64,000 nt of DNA from a virus. The stretch spans positions 1 through 64,000 of IMG/VR virus record IMGVR_UViG_3300009378_000007; one strand, 5' to 3'. Positions 41,313 through 49,629 of the stretch are shown here, piece after piece (the first letter of the stretch is position 1; each line of letters begins with the position of its first letter). Position numbers and translations under genes: made by a program. A model generated the notes under the pieces. That model was not told the origin of the DNA. It saw only the letters and a program-made list of their open reading frames with translations, and searched no databases.

Positions 41313-41546
41313 GTTACATCGGAGAATCATTACCACGGGTCCCCTTTCAAATTCAAGCCTGACCATAAGTGCCACCCATTTAACCGCAAAGTAACTGCCA
41401 AAACACTATACCGCAAAACTATGGACAGGTTATTACGGCTAGTCTTGGCAGGTTACAATGTGGTATACATTTGGGAAACCGATTTTAAACAAGGCCTTAC
41501 TTACAGCGGGAGTCTAATCGCGAACCAAAAGTTCCTCCCCCTCTAA
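41313..41546 (+). pseudogene. VSR-like homing endonuclease C-terminal remnant (antisense)
   Basis: The + strand is open from 41313 to 41546 without a convincing start. It encodes SENHYHGSPFKFKPDHK, CHPFNRKVTAKTLYRKT and LVLAGYNVVYIWETDFKQG. The HP...T...LY..T..R...L..GY.VV.IWE.DF pattern is the end of VSR-like nucleases associated with fractured, split-intein genes. The N-terminal half is missing, so it is probably dead. Confidence 0.7.
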
Positions 41547-42194
41547 AAGCTCTTGGGCTTCTACCATACGTCCACGCGTGACAGACCACCACTTATGTGT
41601 ATCCGTGCAGTCTTGATGGGATCCATCCTCAAGATCGACACGTACCATTTGATCGGGCTTGGCTTCCTTTGGTGTCCTGCTAATTACAGGTTGGGCCTCT
41701 ATCCTACCTACCTTTGTATCATAGGATAACACCTCTGGGTATCTATCAGGATTTTGACAAATATCCTCGATGGTGGCCCACTGATCAGGGGCCACCTCTA
41801 CCTCCGCGTCTGGAGGGAAACATTCGTCAAGGATAAAGACACGGAGGCGATGGGTGGACATAAATCTACTGCGGGCGATTAAGTTACGAACGTCCTCGAT
41901 CTTCCGGCTGTCTGCCATGTTGAACTCTTCGATATCAGGATGGCGGCCTTCCTGTAAGGCGACGCAGGAATCACATTTACCACACCCTGTCATCTCTGTA
42001 CAGTTCAGGTATTTGGCGATCAACCGACCGATGGTGGTTTTACCACATCCACTTGGACCTGTCAGAAGGTAGGCGCTGGGAATCTCACCCTTTTCAATGT
42101 TACCCCGAAACGTGGTAACAATAGACTTTTGACCTGCGACTTGGCTTAACTTTTGGGGCCTGTACTTCTGGGCCCATCCTTTTACTGGTGGCAT
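41514..42194 (-). CDS. dnaX: Clamp loader DnaX, N-terminal half, with N-terminal split intein
   Basis: 226 residues. Extein 1-124: WAQKYRPQKLSQVAGQ, Walker A GPSGCGKTT (46-54), a four-Cys zinc site (C65, C71, C74, C77) and VFILDE ending at 124. Residues 125-226 are an N-intein starting CFPPDAEVEV, with block B LEDGSHQDCTDTHKWW (TxxH). Splicing would join LDE to CHQL, restoring the Walker B DExH box, and give a 384-residue DnaX. The split falls inside the ATPase active site, so splicing should be needed for function. AGGAGCCGA before the ATG. Confidence 0.93.
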   Translation of the reverse strand: MPPVKGWAQKYRPQKLSQVAGQKSIVTTFRGNIEKGEIPSAYLLTGPSGCGKTTIGRLIAKYLNCTEMTGCGKCDSCVALQEGRHPDIEEFNMADSRKIEDVRNLIARSRFMSTHRLRVFILDECFPPDAEVEVAPDQWATIEDICQNPDRYPEVLSYDTKVGRIEAQPVISRTPKEAKPDQMVRVDLEDGSHQDCTDTHKWWSVTRGRMVEAQELLEGEELLVRD

Positions 42195-42230
42195 ATCTCG
42201 GCTCCTACGGCTTTGTGTTCATATACCTTT

Positions 42231-42238
42231 AATTTACA
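42231..42238 (-). promoter_or_regulatory. TGTAAATT element (variant of the late-promoter motif)
   Basis: One mismatch to TGTAAATA. Covers the stop region of the 42234 gene, 37 bases before the dnaX N-half start. Confidence 0.5.
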
Positions 42239-43088
42239 GTTTCCAGAATTGTCCCCAGTTAACTGTGGTACCTTCATGACCAAAGGTGACGTTCACTTTT
42301 TCAGGATTCCTCATCCGCTCTATATCCCCTTGGATGCGTTCCATCTGTTTTTGGAACGTTTGGTACTTGGCTATAAGTTGGGCACGTGTGTTTTCAATGA
42401 CGTGTGCTCTCCCTACAGGGGTTTGCCACAACTTCCAGTTGTTGTGCCCCTCGGAATTCTCTAGGGTATTTATCTCCGCCCGCAATTCTTGGATACGGCC
42501 TAGTAAGATGCCGTGCCTTTTTCGGAGTCTGGCCACCAACCTGTCATAGGCTGGACGGTCCGGAAGGTTCACCTCTGTACCTTTTTTCTTACCCCGCCCT
42601 AGTTTTACCAGCCCATCCCATATATCCAACAGAGCTTTGACGTTGTTGTTCTCGTAGGCCTCTGACGCCATCTTAAAAAATTCGTGGAGCCAGGTTTTAC
42701 CCGGCGTTTTATCAGGGTGGCACAACAGGCTAATGCGGCGGAACAACCTTTTGGCTTCTGAGCTTGGTTTAACCTTTTGCTTTTCCTGCCGCTTTTCAAA
42801 ATTGGTTTCGAAGTTTGGCCCCCGTGGTTTGTTAGGTTCCTCTTGGTTGTGTCGCTCCTGTAATTTACGATGTTGGTCCAAGAGATCACGGCAGGCGGTT
42901 TCAAGGTGAGTTATCATCTCATCCTCTTCTGACAGCTCTGCTTGCAACCAACCATCAAGATCGTCCATCATCCCTTGAAACTCGGCTCTCTTGGTCTCCA
43001 GTTGCTGGCACTCAATCTCAAGTACCTCTACCTCATCTTGGAGTTCCATGTGTTGGACAGTAAATCCAACGGCAGTATTGGCAGTCAT
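42234..43088 (-). CDS. J-domain (DnaJ-like) coiled-coil protein
   Basis: 284 residues. Residues about 110-160 (EAKRLFRRISLLCHPDKTPG, then FFKMASEAYENNNVKALLDI) form a J domain with an intact HPD, needed to stimulate Hsp70 ATPase. Coiled coils flank it on both sides. A recruit for host DnaK in replication or assembly is plausible. AAAGGA precedes the ATG, which overlaps the upstream stop. Confidence 0.8.
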   Translation of the reverse strand: MTANTAVGFTVQHMELQDEVEVLEIECQQLETKRAEFQGMMDDLDGWLQAELSEEDEMITHLETACRDLLDQHRKLQERHNQEEPNKPRGPNFETNFEKRQEKQKVKPSSEAKRLFRRISLLCHPDKTPGKTWLHEFFKMASEAYENNNVKALLDIWDGLVKLGRGKKKGTEVNLPDRPAYDRLVARLRKRHGILLGRIQELRAEINTLENSEGHNNWKLWQTPVGRAHVIENTRAQLIAKYQTFQKQMERIQGDIERMRNPEKVNVTFGHEGTTVNWGQFWKL

Positions 43089-44107
43089 GCCGCGTCCTTT
43101 AAGAAGCTTTCTATTAATTGTTGTCCCCGACGAATTTGGGACCGTGTAGCTCCCTTATCCTTCAGGAAAACATCAAGCCCTGTCAGGAGATCCCATTGCG
43201 GACCATCTACGGCCGTATCCTCAAGGGATAAGAGTTCTTGCCGATGTTTGTACCCAACAACGTTGTAGACGTTTGGATGGGCTGTCAGGAAGCCAGGAGG
43301 TAATACTACACCACTCTTCAACCATAGCTTGTATCGGTGTAATGGATTGGACTCAATTTTATCTAGGTCTGCCTCTACCTCGATGGACAAGTTAACTAGG
43401 CGAAACGCTGGTTCGTTCTGGATCCACGTTATGTCAGCGTCAATCTGGTTATTACGTGTATCCAGAATAAAGTGCATCCATCCCTTGGGTAAGGGTTCCC
43501 CAAAGTTCATCTGGTAGAGCGTGCCGGGGTACCACACATTACCCGTCTTTTGCTTGAGATGGAGGTGCCCCATTAACCAGATGTCTTGGTCTCTCGTAGG
43601 ACGCCAACCCTTGGTAATCCGTTGGCCATTATCTCGGCGGGCACCTGTTGTTTCTAAGTGCCCAATATTAACCGTGGGTCCCAAGGAAAAAGGAGGACAG
43701 TCATAGGGAAAAGGAAGAAAGTTAATGACCGTTCCATCCAACTGGATACGGTTAGGACGGTCATAAATGTAGATGGTACGAAATTTCTCCATCCTGCATA
43801 ATTGTACAAGTGGTTGTAGGCTGTGGAGGTCTTTGTTCCGAACGTCATGGTTACCCAGGATAACATGGATGTCTAACGTTCCATCGTACTCGTGGAGGAC
43901 CTCAAGGAACGCCATTTGGGCTTCGTATGAAAGCCTAGTATTGTGGGAAATGTCCCCACCAAGGATAACAAAGTTGAGACCGAGTTCAACCGCATACCTC
44001 AGTGGTTTGCGGAACTCTGCCATTTGTAGGTCCAAATGATTGTCAGGGAACAACTTACGGAGGCCATCCAGATGGAGGTCTCCTATGAACACACCTTCTA
44101 CCGACAT
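43085..44107 (-). CDS. SbcD/Mre11-like nuclease subunit (T4 gp47-like)
   Basis: 340 residues. Calcineurin-like phosphoesterase motifs: GDLHLDG (9-15), LGGDISHN (48-55), ILGNHDVRN (about 82-90) and WLMGHLHLKQ (about 172-181), each with metal ligands. Expected partner of the SbcC-like ATPase. ATAGGAG upstream. Confidence 0.92.
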   Translation of the reverse strand: MSVEGVFIGDLHLDGLRKLFPDNHLDLQMAEFRKPLRYAVELGLNFVILGGDISHNTRLSYEAQMAFLEVLHEYDGTLDIHVILGNHDVRNKDLHSLQPLVQLCRMEKFRTIYIYDRPNRIQLDGTVINFLPFPYDCPPFSLGPTVNIGHLETTGARRDNGQRITKGWRPTRDQDIWLMGHLHLKQKTGNVWYPGTLYQMNFGEPLPKGWMHFILDTRNNQIDADITWIQNEPAFRLVNLSIEVEADLDKIESNPLHRYKLWLKSGVVLPPGFLTAHPNVYNVVGYKHRQELLSLEDTAVDGPQWDLLTGLDVFLKDKGATRSQIRRGQQLIESFLKDAA

Positions 44108-44116
44108 GAGGTACTC

Positions 44117-44392
44117 CTATCCAGGTAGGGTAATAGGCGGACCTGGTGAAGCCCTCCTACTTTCGATCTCTAGTGCCCTTATCAACGCCTGCCCTTTGGG
44201 CATCACCATGAATGACGTGCTGTACACATGCAGAGACTGTTCCACCACATCTATTGTTACCATCCCTTGTTGTATTAACTCAGAGAACCCAGGGGCATAA
44301 TGGATGTCATCCAGCAATTCCATGACTGTCTCAGTAGGGTACATCATCGACATGTACAAGCAATCTACCGCAAGGCCCGAAATTATGTTCAC
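44117..44392 (-). CDS. Hypothetical protein, winged-helix-like
   Basis: 91 residues from a GTG with little ribosome site. SELIQQGMVTIDVVEQSLHV then FMVMPKGQALIRALEIESRR has the helix-turn-strand order of a small winged helix. Unknown. Confidence 0.5.
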   Translation of the reverse strand: MNIISGLAVDCLYMSMMYPTETVMELLDDIHYAPGFSELIQQGMVTIDVVEQSLHVYSTSFMVMPKGQALIRALEIESRRASPGPPITLPG

Positions 44393-44631
44393 CTATTAAA
44401 TCCAGACGAATTGTAGTCGTATCGGTCACAGACCATACCTTCCCCAACCTCCAGTATTTTGAAATGGCTGAGGACTTCACAGGTGGTGACCCTATCATAA
44501 CGTGAAGGGTTTAACTGGAAATGCCTACCTTTCATACACGTCAGGCACTCATCCTCGGTGTCCGAGGGGCGGAAATTAAATGGTTCAAGGAGGTCCGCCA
44601 CGTCCTCCAATGCTTGAATAAAAAAGCTCAT
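44389..44631 (-). CDS. Hypothetical protein
   Basis: 80 residues, MSFFIQALEDVADLLEPFNF then DECLTCMKGRHFQL and a late TCEVLSHF. Four-base overlap with the next gene. Unknown. Confidence 0.55.
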   Translation of the reverse strand: MSFFIQALEDVADLLEPFNFRPSDTEDECLTCMKGRHFQLNPSRYDRVTTCEVLSHFKILEVGEGMVCDRYDYNSSGFNR

Positions 44632-44644
44632 TATTGGTCCCTTG

Positions 44645-45112
44645 TCATAAGAAAACGCGGTATCGTTTGGTGTTACTTTTGTTGAACTTGGATGCCTTCC
44701 AAGCGATGCGGAGGACGATAGCCTTCTTGTTACCCTTAGGCATCTCTCGGTGAGGGGCCGACAGTATGGACTTCAAGAGACCTGTTTTAGGATTCAACCA
44801 CAGGATGCCTATACCCTGGCTTTTCAGAGTGTCCTTGAATGGTTCGATCCAGTCTTTGTCGTGCACGATAAAATACATCTTGTTGCAGTGTGGAAGGTAC
44901 TGCTCGTATTTCTTGTCGGCTCGGAAGTCAGACAAACCACTCTTGACCTCGCACACCACTAACACACCTTTTTGGTTGACTGCCAGCAGGTCTGCTCTAC
45001 GTCGGCCCCATGGTAGGACACCTATTTCAGGGGTGACACCAAAACCCTTCTTAACCCAGTATCCGACGCCTGCTTTTGTAAGGGCCCGGGTGATTGTTTT
45101 ACGATCACCCAT
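44645..45112 (-). CDS. MmcB-like PD-(D/E)xK nuclease-fold protein
   Basis: 155 residues from MGDRKTITRALTKAG. PEIGVLPWGRRRADLLAVNQ then VLVVCEVKSGLSDFRADKKY and YLPHCNKMYFIV match the MmcB/DUF2726-like DNA repair family, with D and ExK of the nuclease core. Probably acts on damaged DNA. ATG overlaps the upstream stop. Confidence 0.8.
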   Translation of the reverse strand: MGDRKTITRALTKAGVGYWVKKGFGVTPEIGVLPWGRRRADLLAVNQKGVLVVCEVKSGLSDFRADKKYEQYLPHCNKMYFIVHDKDWIEPFKDTLKSQGIGILWLNPKTGLLKSILSAPHREMPKGNKKAIVLRIAWKASKFNKSNTKRYRVFL

Positions 45113-45557
45113 CTGTTGGTGCCAACAGTCCGTCTTGTTTATCCTGGTACAAAGCTTCCAACATTTCCACCAAGTCCTCCAACTTTTCGACCACCCAACC
45201 AGGGCTCTTGGCATCCAATAATTCCGGTCCCTTGTATTTGTGAAGCATACCTGCTGGGAGGGGGATGCGATTTTTATGGCACCAAGCAGGAACATATACC
45301 ACCGTGGTATACTGGGCCAAAGCATACCCCATTTCACTGGTTGTGCCTTCACCATGTGGCCCAAAAGCAATCACTATGTCTGCCTCTTGTACCCCTTGGT
45401 AGTCCATCTCGGCTCGCTCTGGTACACTATCAATAGGCGGTTTCCAGTACCAATGACTGACAAACTCCAAGGTAGCCTGTACTTTCTGCCCGAGATAGTA
45501 TTGGATGGCTTGTATAAACAGACGGTTACATGCAGTAGACGCCAAATATATTTTCAT
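45105..45557 (-). CDS. Nucleoside 2-deoxyribosyltransferase-like protein
   Basis: 150 residues. MKIYLASTACNRLFIQAIQY, ERAEMDYQGVQEADIVIAF and EGTTSEMGYALA (about 69-80, catalytic Glu) match the family that moves deoxyribose between bases. Possible roles are nucleotide salvage or base-modification metabolism. GGAAG upstream. Confidence 0.75.
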   Translation of the reverse strand: MKIYLASTACNRLFIQAIQYYLGQKVQATLEFVSHWYWKPPIDSVPERAEMDYQGVQEADIVIAFGPHGEGTTSEMGYALAQYTTVVYVPAWCHKNRIPLPAGMLHKYKGPELLDAKSPGWVVEKLEDLVEMLEALYQDKQDGLLAPTDG

Positions 45558-46496
45558 CGGTATGTCTTCCGGCCTGGAAAGTCAAACTGGATACCCTGTA
45601 CAGATTTTCCGTCAACGACCAACTCCATCTCATCCATCTCCAAGATCGGTGTGGTTTTATCCACGGTAGGGAATCCAGTAGCCATCAAGAGACGGATAAA
45701 TACGTTCTTACTACTGCGTTGGGAATCATGTCGCAGAGTAAAGGAGTCCCCGGTAGAGGCCGGATAAAACAACAGGGTCATCTTCCGATCTTTGGCCCGA
45801 AAATAGATTTCACAGTGACCACCTTTGGGTATACCCAAAGCCTTTTGAACCACCGATCCAAAGGTAATCTGTAAGGTAATCTGTAAGGTAGGGAGGGCCT
45901 TTCTTCGACTGGATGATACACACCTCCAAGTAGGCATCCATAAGTTTGCGCCTTTCATGATTAGGGAGGGGTTGGACAAAGCCGTCAAGAGGAGAGGTTT
46001 GATCTACCTGGACCTCGGGCGGTTCGGGTTTTCTAACCTTCGTTGGCTCTGCTTTTACTGGTTCCTTTACAGGCTTTTCTTTGACGGCAGGCGGAACCGG
46101 TTTTATCTCTTCCTTTGGTGGCACCAGAGATTTTGCTGCTGCAGGAGCCAAGTCCTTTTTCTCTGTAACAGGTTTCGGCTTTGTGGGAAGCTCTTCTGCC
46201 TTAACAGGTTCCTCCTCTGTTTTTGTCAGGCACGACAGGGCCCATTCCTCGTCCTTGTCTGCTGAAAAATAGTAGTAGGGCCGACTGCGACCTCCTCCTT
46301 TGTGACGAACCCTTTGCAAGTCTTCCGACTTTATCAAACCACTCAACCGTTGGGTAAGTTTCAGATACGTGGTTTGGTCCTCAGGTAAATCCAACATGTG
46401 TCGTATGTCCTGCAAGGATACGGGATGTTGGGCTTTGTCCACAATGTCAAAAATCTTGAGGTCGGCCTTCCCGTCTGACCAAAAATCGGTACTCAT
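45554..46496 (-). CDS. Hypothetical protein with Pro/Lys-rich linker; probable +1 break
   Basis: Starts MSTDFWSDGKADLKIFDIVD and has an N-terminal winged-helix-like part (QDIRHMLDLPEDQTTYLKLT), a repetitive EPVKAEPTKVRKPEPPE linker and a helical segment ending LEVCIIQSKK. The direct frame then ends at 45810 in an unlikely tail, while the +1 frame from an AAA run (plus T at 45900-45902) gives ALPTLQITLQITFGSVVQKA and a natural domain to 45554. One gene of about 313 residues is the best reading; two overlapping genes are the alternative. Confidence 0.55.
45861..45884. repeat. 12-base tandem duplication inside a gene
   Basis: AAGGTAATCTGT occurs twice in a row and is followed by AAGGTA. It doubles four residues (LQIT LQIT) without changing frame. 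Confidence 0.85.
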
Positions 46497-47821
46497 TTTT
46501 TCTTACTCCTCTTTTTCTCCGCCACGCGGAGGGCCTGTGCCTTTCCATACTGGAGTTGCTGGAAGCAACGTTCCCGAAGTTTGGGTGGGCGTGTAATGCC
46601 AATGTCGTGACAGAACTTCTTACCGCGCTGCCCCTTCAACAACACCAGCGATTTGAAATCGTACCAGGAAAGGGTCCCGTCATAAGGAAACCCTTCCATC
46701 GTAATACGCATTTTCTTCATGTTACCCTGCACCTGGCCAGTCATCTTGAGGTACTGGAAGGTATCCCAGACAGGACAAAAACCACGCCCGCGGCCTTTAT
46801 GATCCTCGAACCAAATCCGGTGCCACCCATCCAAGTAGGGCGTGCCATACTTATTCTTAATGGACTGGACGTGGATGTACTTGTACTGGTCTTCTGCACC
46901 GTCTTCCAGCACAGAATCCTCTACCTCGATTTGGCCCTTTCCGTGCGGGATTGCCCGAGGTTTCTGACGGAGACGAAAGTCCGACCAAAACTTAAGGGCT
47001 TCACCACCCGGTTCATACTCAGGTGACCCATACATCTGGGCAGGCTTGAGGCGAAGCTGGTTGACACCGATGAGAGCCACCGCTTTCTTGCGAAGCTTGG
47101 ATTTCACCCGCTTTACCTGCTTGGAGAACATCCGTGCCTCGACCGCCATGGCGTTGGATGCTTCATCCTCGTCATCCGCCAACATACCGGGCCAGCTATC
47201 TACAAAGATTAGAGACTGGAGGCCTCCATCAGGGGCTTCAATCCAAAACTCGTTGGTCTTGGAGAACAGGGTTTTGCTGTACTTACCCGATAGCATCTTC
47301 TGGTGGGCTTTGGTATTCGACCACACGTAGAACCAGTCCCCGTCTACCAACCGTTTATCAGGCAACCGTCGGAGCATGGCCGACATACTGTCAAAAAAGA
47401 CCTGACCAAGTACTTCATCGTAGTACCGCACGCGAGGTGGAATTGACCACCCACCTTTACCATCCGGGGTTCCAAAAATGTCCTCGGCAATGAGACGCCC
47501 GCTGGAAATCCCCTCCAAATAGGATGGGTCCATAGACTTCTCATAGTCCCATACATTGAGGATAGGTACATCCTTTTGTACGGCGGCGTCCAAGATGTGG
47601 TAGGAATGGGTTGACTTGGCGGCGGCCTCTGGGCCGAAGAAAGTATACATACCACCTGGGAGGAGGCCACCGCTTCCCATGATAAGGTCAGTCACCAACA
47701 GGCCTGTTGACAAAGCCGTGGCTCTCCGGGTAGTGGCATCCATCTGACCACTACTGAGGCGGAAGGACTTGTCAACGCTGTTGATTACTCCTGCATAGTC
47801 AGGAACAAAGGCATCACTCAT
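46493..47821 (-). CDS. RecA/UvsX-like recombinase
   Basis: 442 residues. The P-loop is FFGPEAAAKSTHSY (62-75), with Ala in place of the usual Gly before Lys, as T4 UvsX also departs from consensus there. LQSLIFVDSWPGM is Walker B and AVALIGVNQLRLKP the L2-proximal strand. An extended basic C-terminus ends in KKRSKKK. It would form filaments on single-strand DNA for recombination-dependent replication. GGAGGAG upstream. Confidence 0.9.
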   Translation of the reverse strand: MSDAFVPDYAGVINSVDKSFRLSSGQMDATTRRATALSTGLLVTDLIMGSGGLLPGGMYTFFGPEAAAKSTHSYHILDAAVQKDVPILNVWDYEKSMDPSYLEGISSGRLIAEDIFGTPDGKGGWSIPPRVRYYDEVLGQVFFDSMSAMLRRLPDKRLVDGDWFYVWSNTKAHQKMLSGKYSKTLFSKTNEFWIEAPDGGLQSLIFVDSWPGMLADDEDEASNAMAVEARMFSKQVKRVKSKLRKKAVALIGVNQLRLKPAQMYGSPEYEPGGEALKFWSDFRLRQKPRAIPHGKGQIEVEDSVLEDGAEDQYKYIHVQSIKNKYGTPYLDGWHRIWFEDHKGRGRGFCPVWDTFQYLKMTGQVQGNMKKMRITMEGFPYDGTLSWYDFKSLVLLKGQRGKKFCHDIGITRPPKLRERCFQQLQYGKAQALRVAEKKRSKKK

Positions 47822-48077
47822 GAGGCTCCTCCGTTGTCATCTGGTCCAGGTTACCAACCTTTTGATTGAGGTTTTGGGTAAAGGCATCCTCACCAGCCAT
47901 CATTTTAACAAAGGAAGACCACCCGCCGGTAGCCGAAAGGTCGAATCCATACATGTTGGCCACATTCTGAATTTGTTCCACCATCCCAGTTAACTCCTCT
48001 TCCGTGCGAGAGTCCCCGGTTTCATCCGAAAGCCTAATCCCATAATCGTTTCCGGGTTCCCAGTTTGTCGTAACCAT
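47814..48077 (-). CDS. Small hypothetical protein beside uvsX
   Basis: 87 residues from MVTTNWEPGNDYG (GGAG upstream). Acidic and helical. The position between SSB and the recombinase suggests a role in recombination, but no motif shows it. Confidence 0.55.
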   Translation of the reverse strand: MVTTNWEPGNDYGIRLSDETGDSRTEEELTGMVEQIQNVANMYGFDLSATGGWSSFVKMMAGEDAFTQNLNQKVGNLDQMTTEEPHE

Positions 48078-48095
48078 CTTTTTACTCCATATAAA

Positions 48096-48125
48096 GAGGG
48101 TCGGCCATGTCACAGACCGACCCTC
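48096..48125 (-). terminator. Rho-independent terminator after the SSB gene
   Basis: Minus strand: GAGGGTCGG, about 12-base loop, CCGACCCTC, then TTTAT. It probably limits read-through from the SSB gene into the uvsX group. Confidence 0.75.
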
Positions 48126-48152
48126 ATTTACCAACAAGGGCCCTGTAAGGAC

Positions 48153-49562
48153 CTACCTACGACTTGATCGGCGAGAACGTGTTTTCGTACCCGACCTTGC
48201 CTTGGACCTGCTGGAACTGCGTTTGCTGGACCGTGTGGACTTCTCTTTCGGTTCATCTACGTCGTCCAGATCATCAATAGGTCCGTCATCCCCATCGTAG
48301 TCGTCCTCAGCTGGTTTGGGCTTTGGCTTCTGCCGTGAGGAAGAACGTGCCTTACTCTTGGACCGGCTTTTCTTTGGGGGGTCCGGATCAAATGGAGGAT
48401 CGTCTTCCCCATCATAACCCTCGTCACCATCGTAACCGTCACCTTCGTATTCAGGTTCCGGCTCTGGCTCCTTCTTTTTCTTGGACCGACTGGATTGTGG
48501 CTCGCGGGCAGGCTTTTCCTCTTCCTCTTCCTCTTCCCCTTCGTAATCACCTTCTCCGTCATACTCGCCATCACCATCATAGTCACCCGCCTCATCACCA
48601 TCATAGCCGTCGCCTTCATACTCAGGTTCCGTGTCCTTCTTTTTCTTGCCAGAAGACTTCCGAGACCTCGACGACTTGGGAGCAGTTTCTTCCCCGTCAT
48701 AGCCACTGTCTCCATCGTAACCATCCAGGTCACCGTCTTCCCCATCGTAGTCCACGTCACCATCGTAACCATCCTCATCGTCGCTGGTGGCGTAGTCTTT
48801 ATCGCCCTCAGCGTCTGGCAGATTACCAGACTCACGGAGGCGATCGATCTCCTTGCGGGCGGCGGTAACCGATTCTGGTTCCATGAGACCTTCCAGCTTG
48901 TAGATAAGGTAGTCCATCTCCTCTTCCGTCAAAGGCGATCGATCACCTTTCTCCACGTCGTACATGGCACTACCCTTGGCGTCAGGATCAAACGACACAT
49001 GTACGTCAATGCCGTATTTGGGGTCTGACAGGTCATAGGCGGTCTTGGCCCCTGTCTTGCGATTACGGCGGACATTAAGGTTACTACGGCTTTTGAACTT
49101 TGCTGCCAACGTTGGAGGGATACGTACCGCCCGAACGGGTGTCCAGGAATCAGAACCCTTATCTTTGAAGCCGCTGGCGTCCTCTTCCTTGGAAGGCCGA
49201 CTGATTTTGCGTGGTTGGCGTTCTTGTAAGTCCCGAATAATGGCATTTGAGTAGTACGAGATCTGCAGGTTCGTTACCCATCTGCAGTATGGACATTTTT
49301 TGGTCGTGTCGTGGCTCTCAGTCTCTGGGTCCCAATTCAGGCATTGTTTGGGAAACTTGGTTTTACCCTTCTTCTCACTCAGGATCTCAATCCAGTGCTG
49401 GGCATAGCTGGTGACGTTACCGACCAGCCGCAGCGTCAACCAGTCATCCTTCTTTTTGGGGAAGGGGAAGACGTCAACCATATCGGTCAACCTGGGTTTC
49501 TTGGAATTTGGGTTACTGTCAGCGAACCCTTTCTTTGGCGAACGACGTAGTTGTCTGGCCAT
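48153..49562 (-). CDS. Single-stranded DNA binding protein (gp32-like) with long acidic/RS tail
   Basis: 469 residues. The N-terminal 230 contain an OB-like core with KKDDWLTLRLVGNVTSYAQH and a Cys pair (KKCPYCRW, near 90) recalling the zinc site of T4 gp32. From about 245 the sequence is low complexity: many YDGD/YDGE repeats alternate with basic Ser/Arg blocks, ending SKARSGTKTRSRRSSRR. Acidic SSB tails usually bind partner proteins; the alternation with RS blocks is unusual. TGGAGGAG upstream. Confidence 0.75.
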   Translation of the reverse strand: MARQLRRSPKKGFADSNPNSKKPRLTDMVDVFPFPKKKDDWLTLRLVGNVTSYAQHWIEILSEKKGKTKFPKQCLNWDPETESHDTTKKCPYCRWVTNLQISYYSNAIIRDLQERQPRKISRPSKEEDASGFKDKGSDSWTPVRAVRIPPTLAAKFKSRSNLNVRRNRKTGAKTAYDLSDPKYGIDVHVSFDPDAKGSAMYDVEKGDRSPLTEEEMDYLIYKLEGLMEPESVTAARKEIDRLRESGNLPDAEGDKDYATSDDEDGYDGDVDYDGEDGDLDGYDGDSGYDGEETAPKSSRSRKSSGKKKKDTEPEYEGDGYDGDEAGDYDGDGEYDGEGDYEGEEEEEEEKPAREPQSSRSKKKKEPEPEPEYEGDGYDGDEGYDGEDDPPFDPDPPKKSRSKSKARSSSRQKPKPKPAEDDYDGDDGPIDDLDDVDEPKEKSTRSSKRSSSRSKARSGTKTRSRRSSRR

Positions 49563-49606
49563 TGGTGCTCCTCCATACTCTTTGGGTTTATATTCGGCTC
49601 AACGTC

Positions 49607-49614
49607 CATTTACA
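49607..49614 (-). promoter_or_regulatory. TGTAAATG element (variant of the late-promoter motif)
   Basis: One mismatch to TGTAAATA, 45 bases upstream of the SSB start. Confidence 0.5.
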
Positions 49615-49629
49615 TATTAATGAATCCAC

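Noticed and set aside
48257-49028. Several long frames on both strands within the SSB gene
   Set aside because: They are shadows produced by the repetitive YDGD-encoding DNA.
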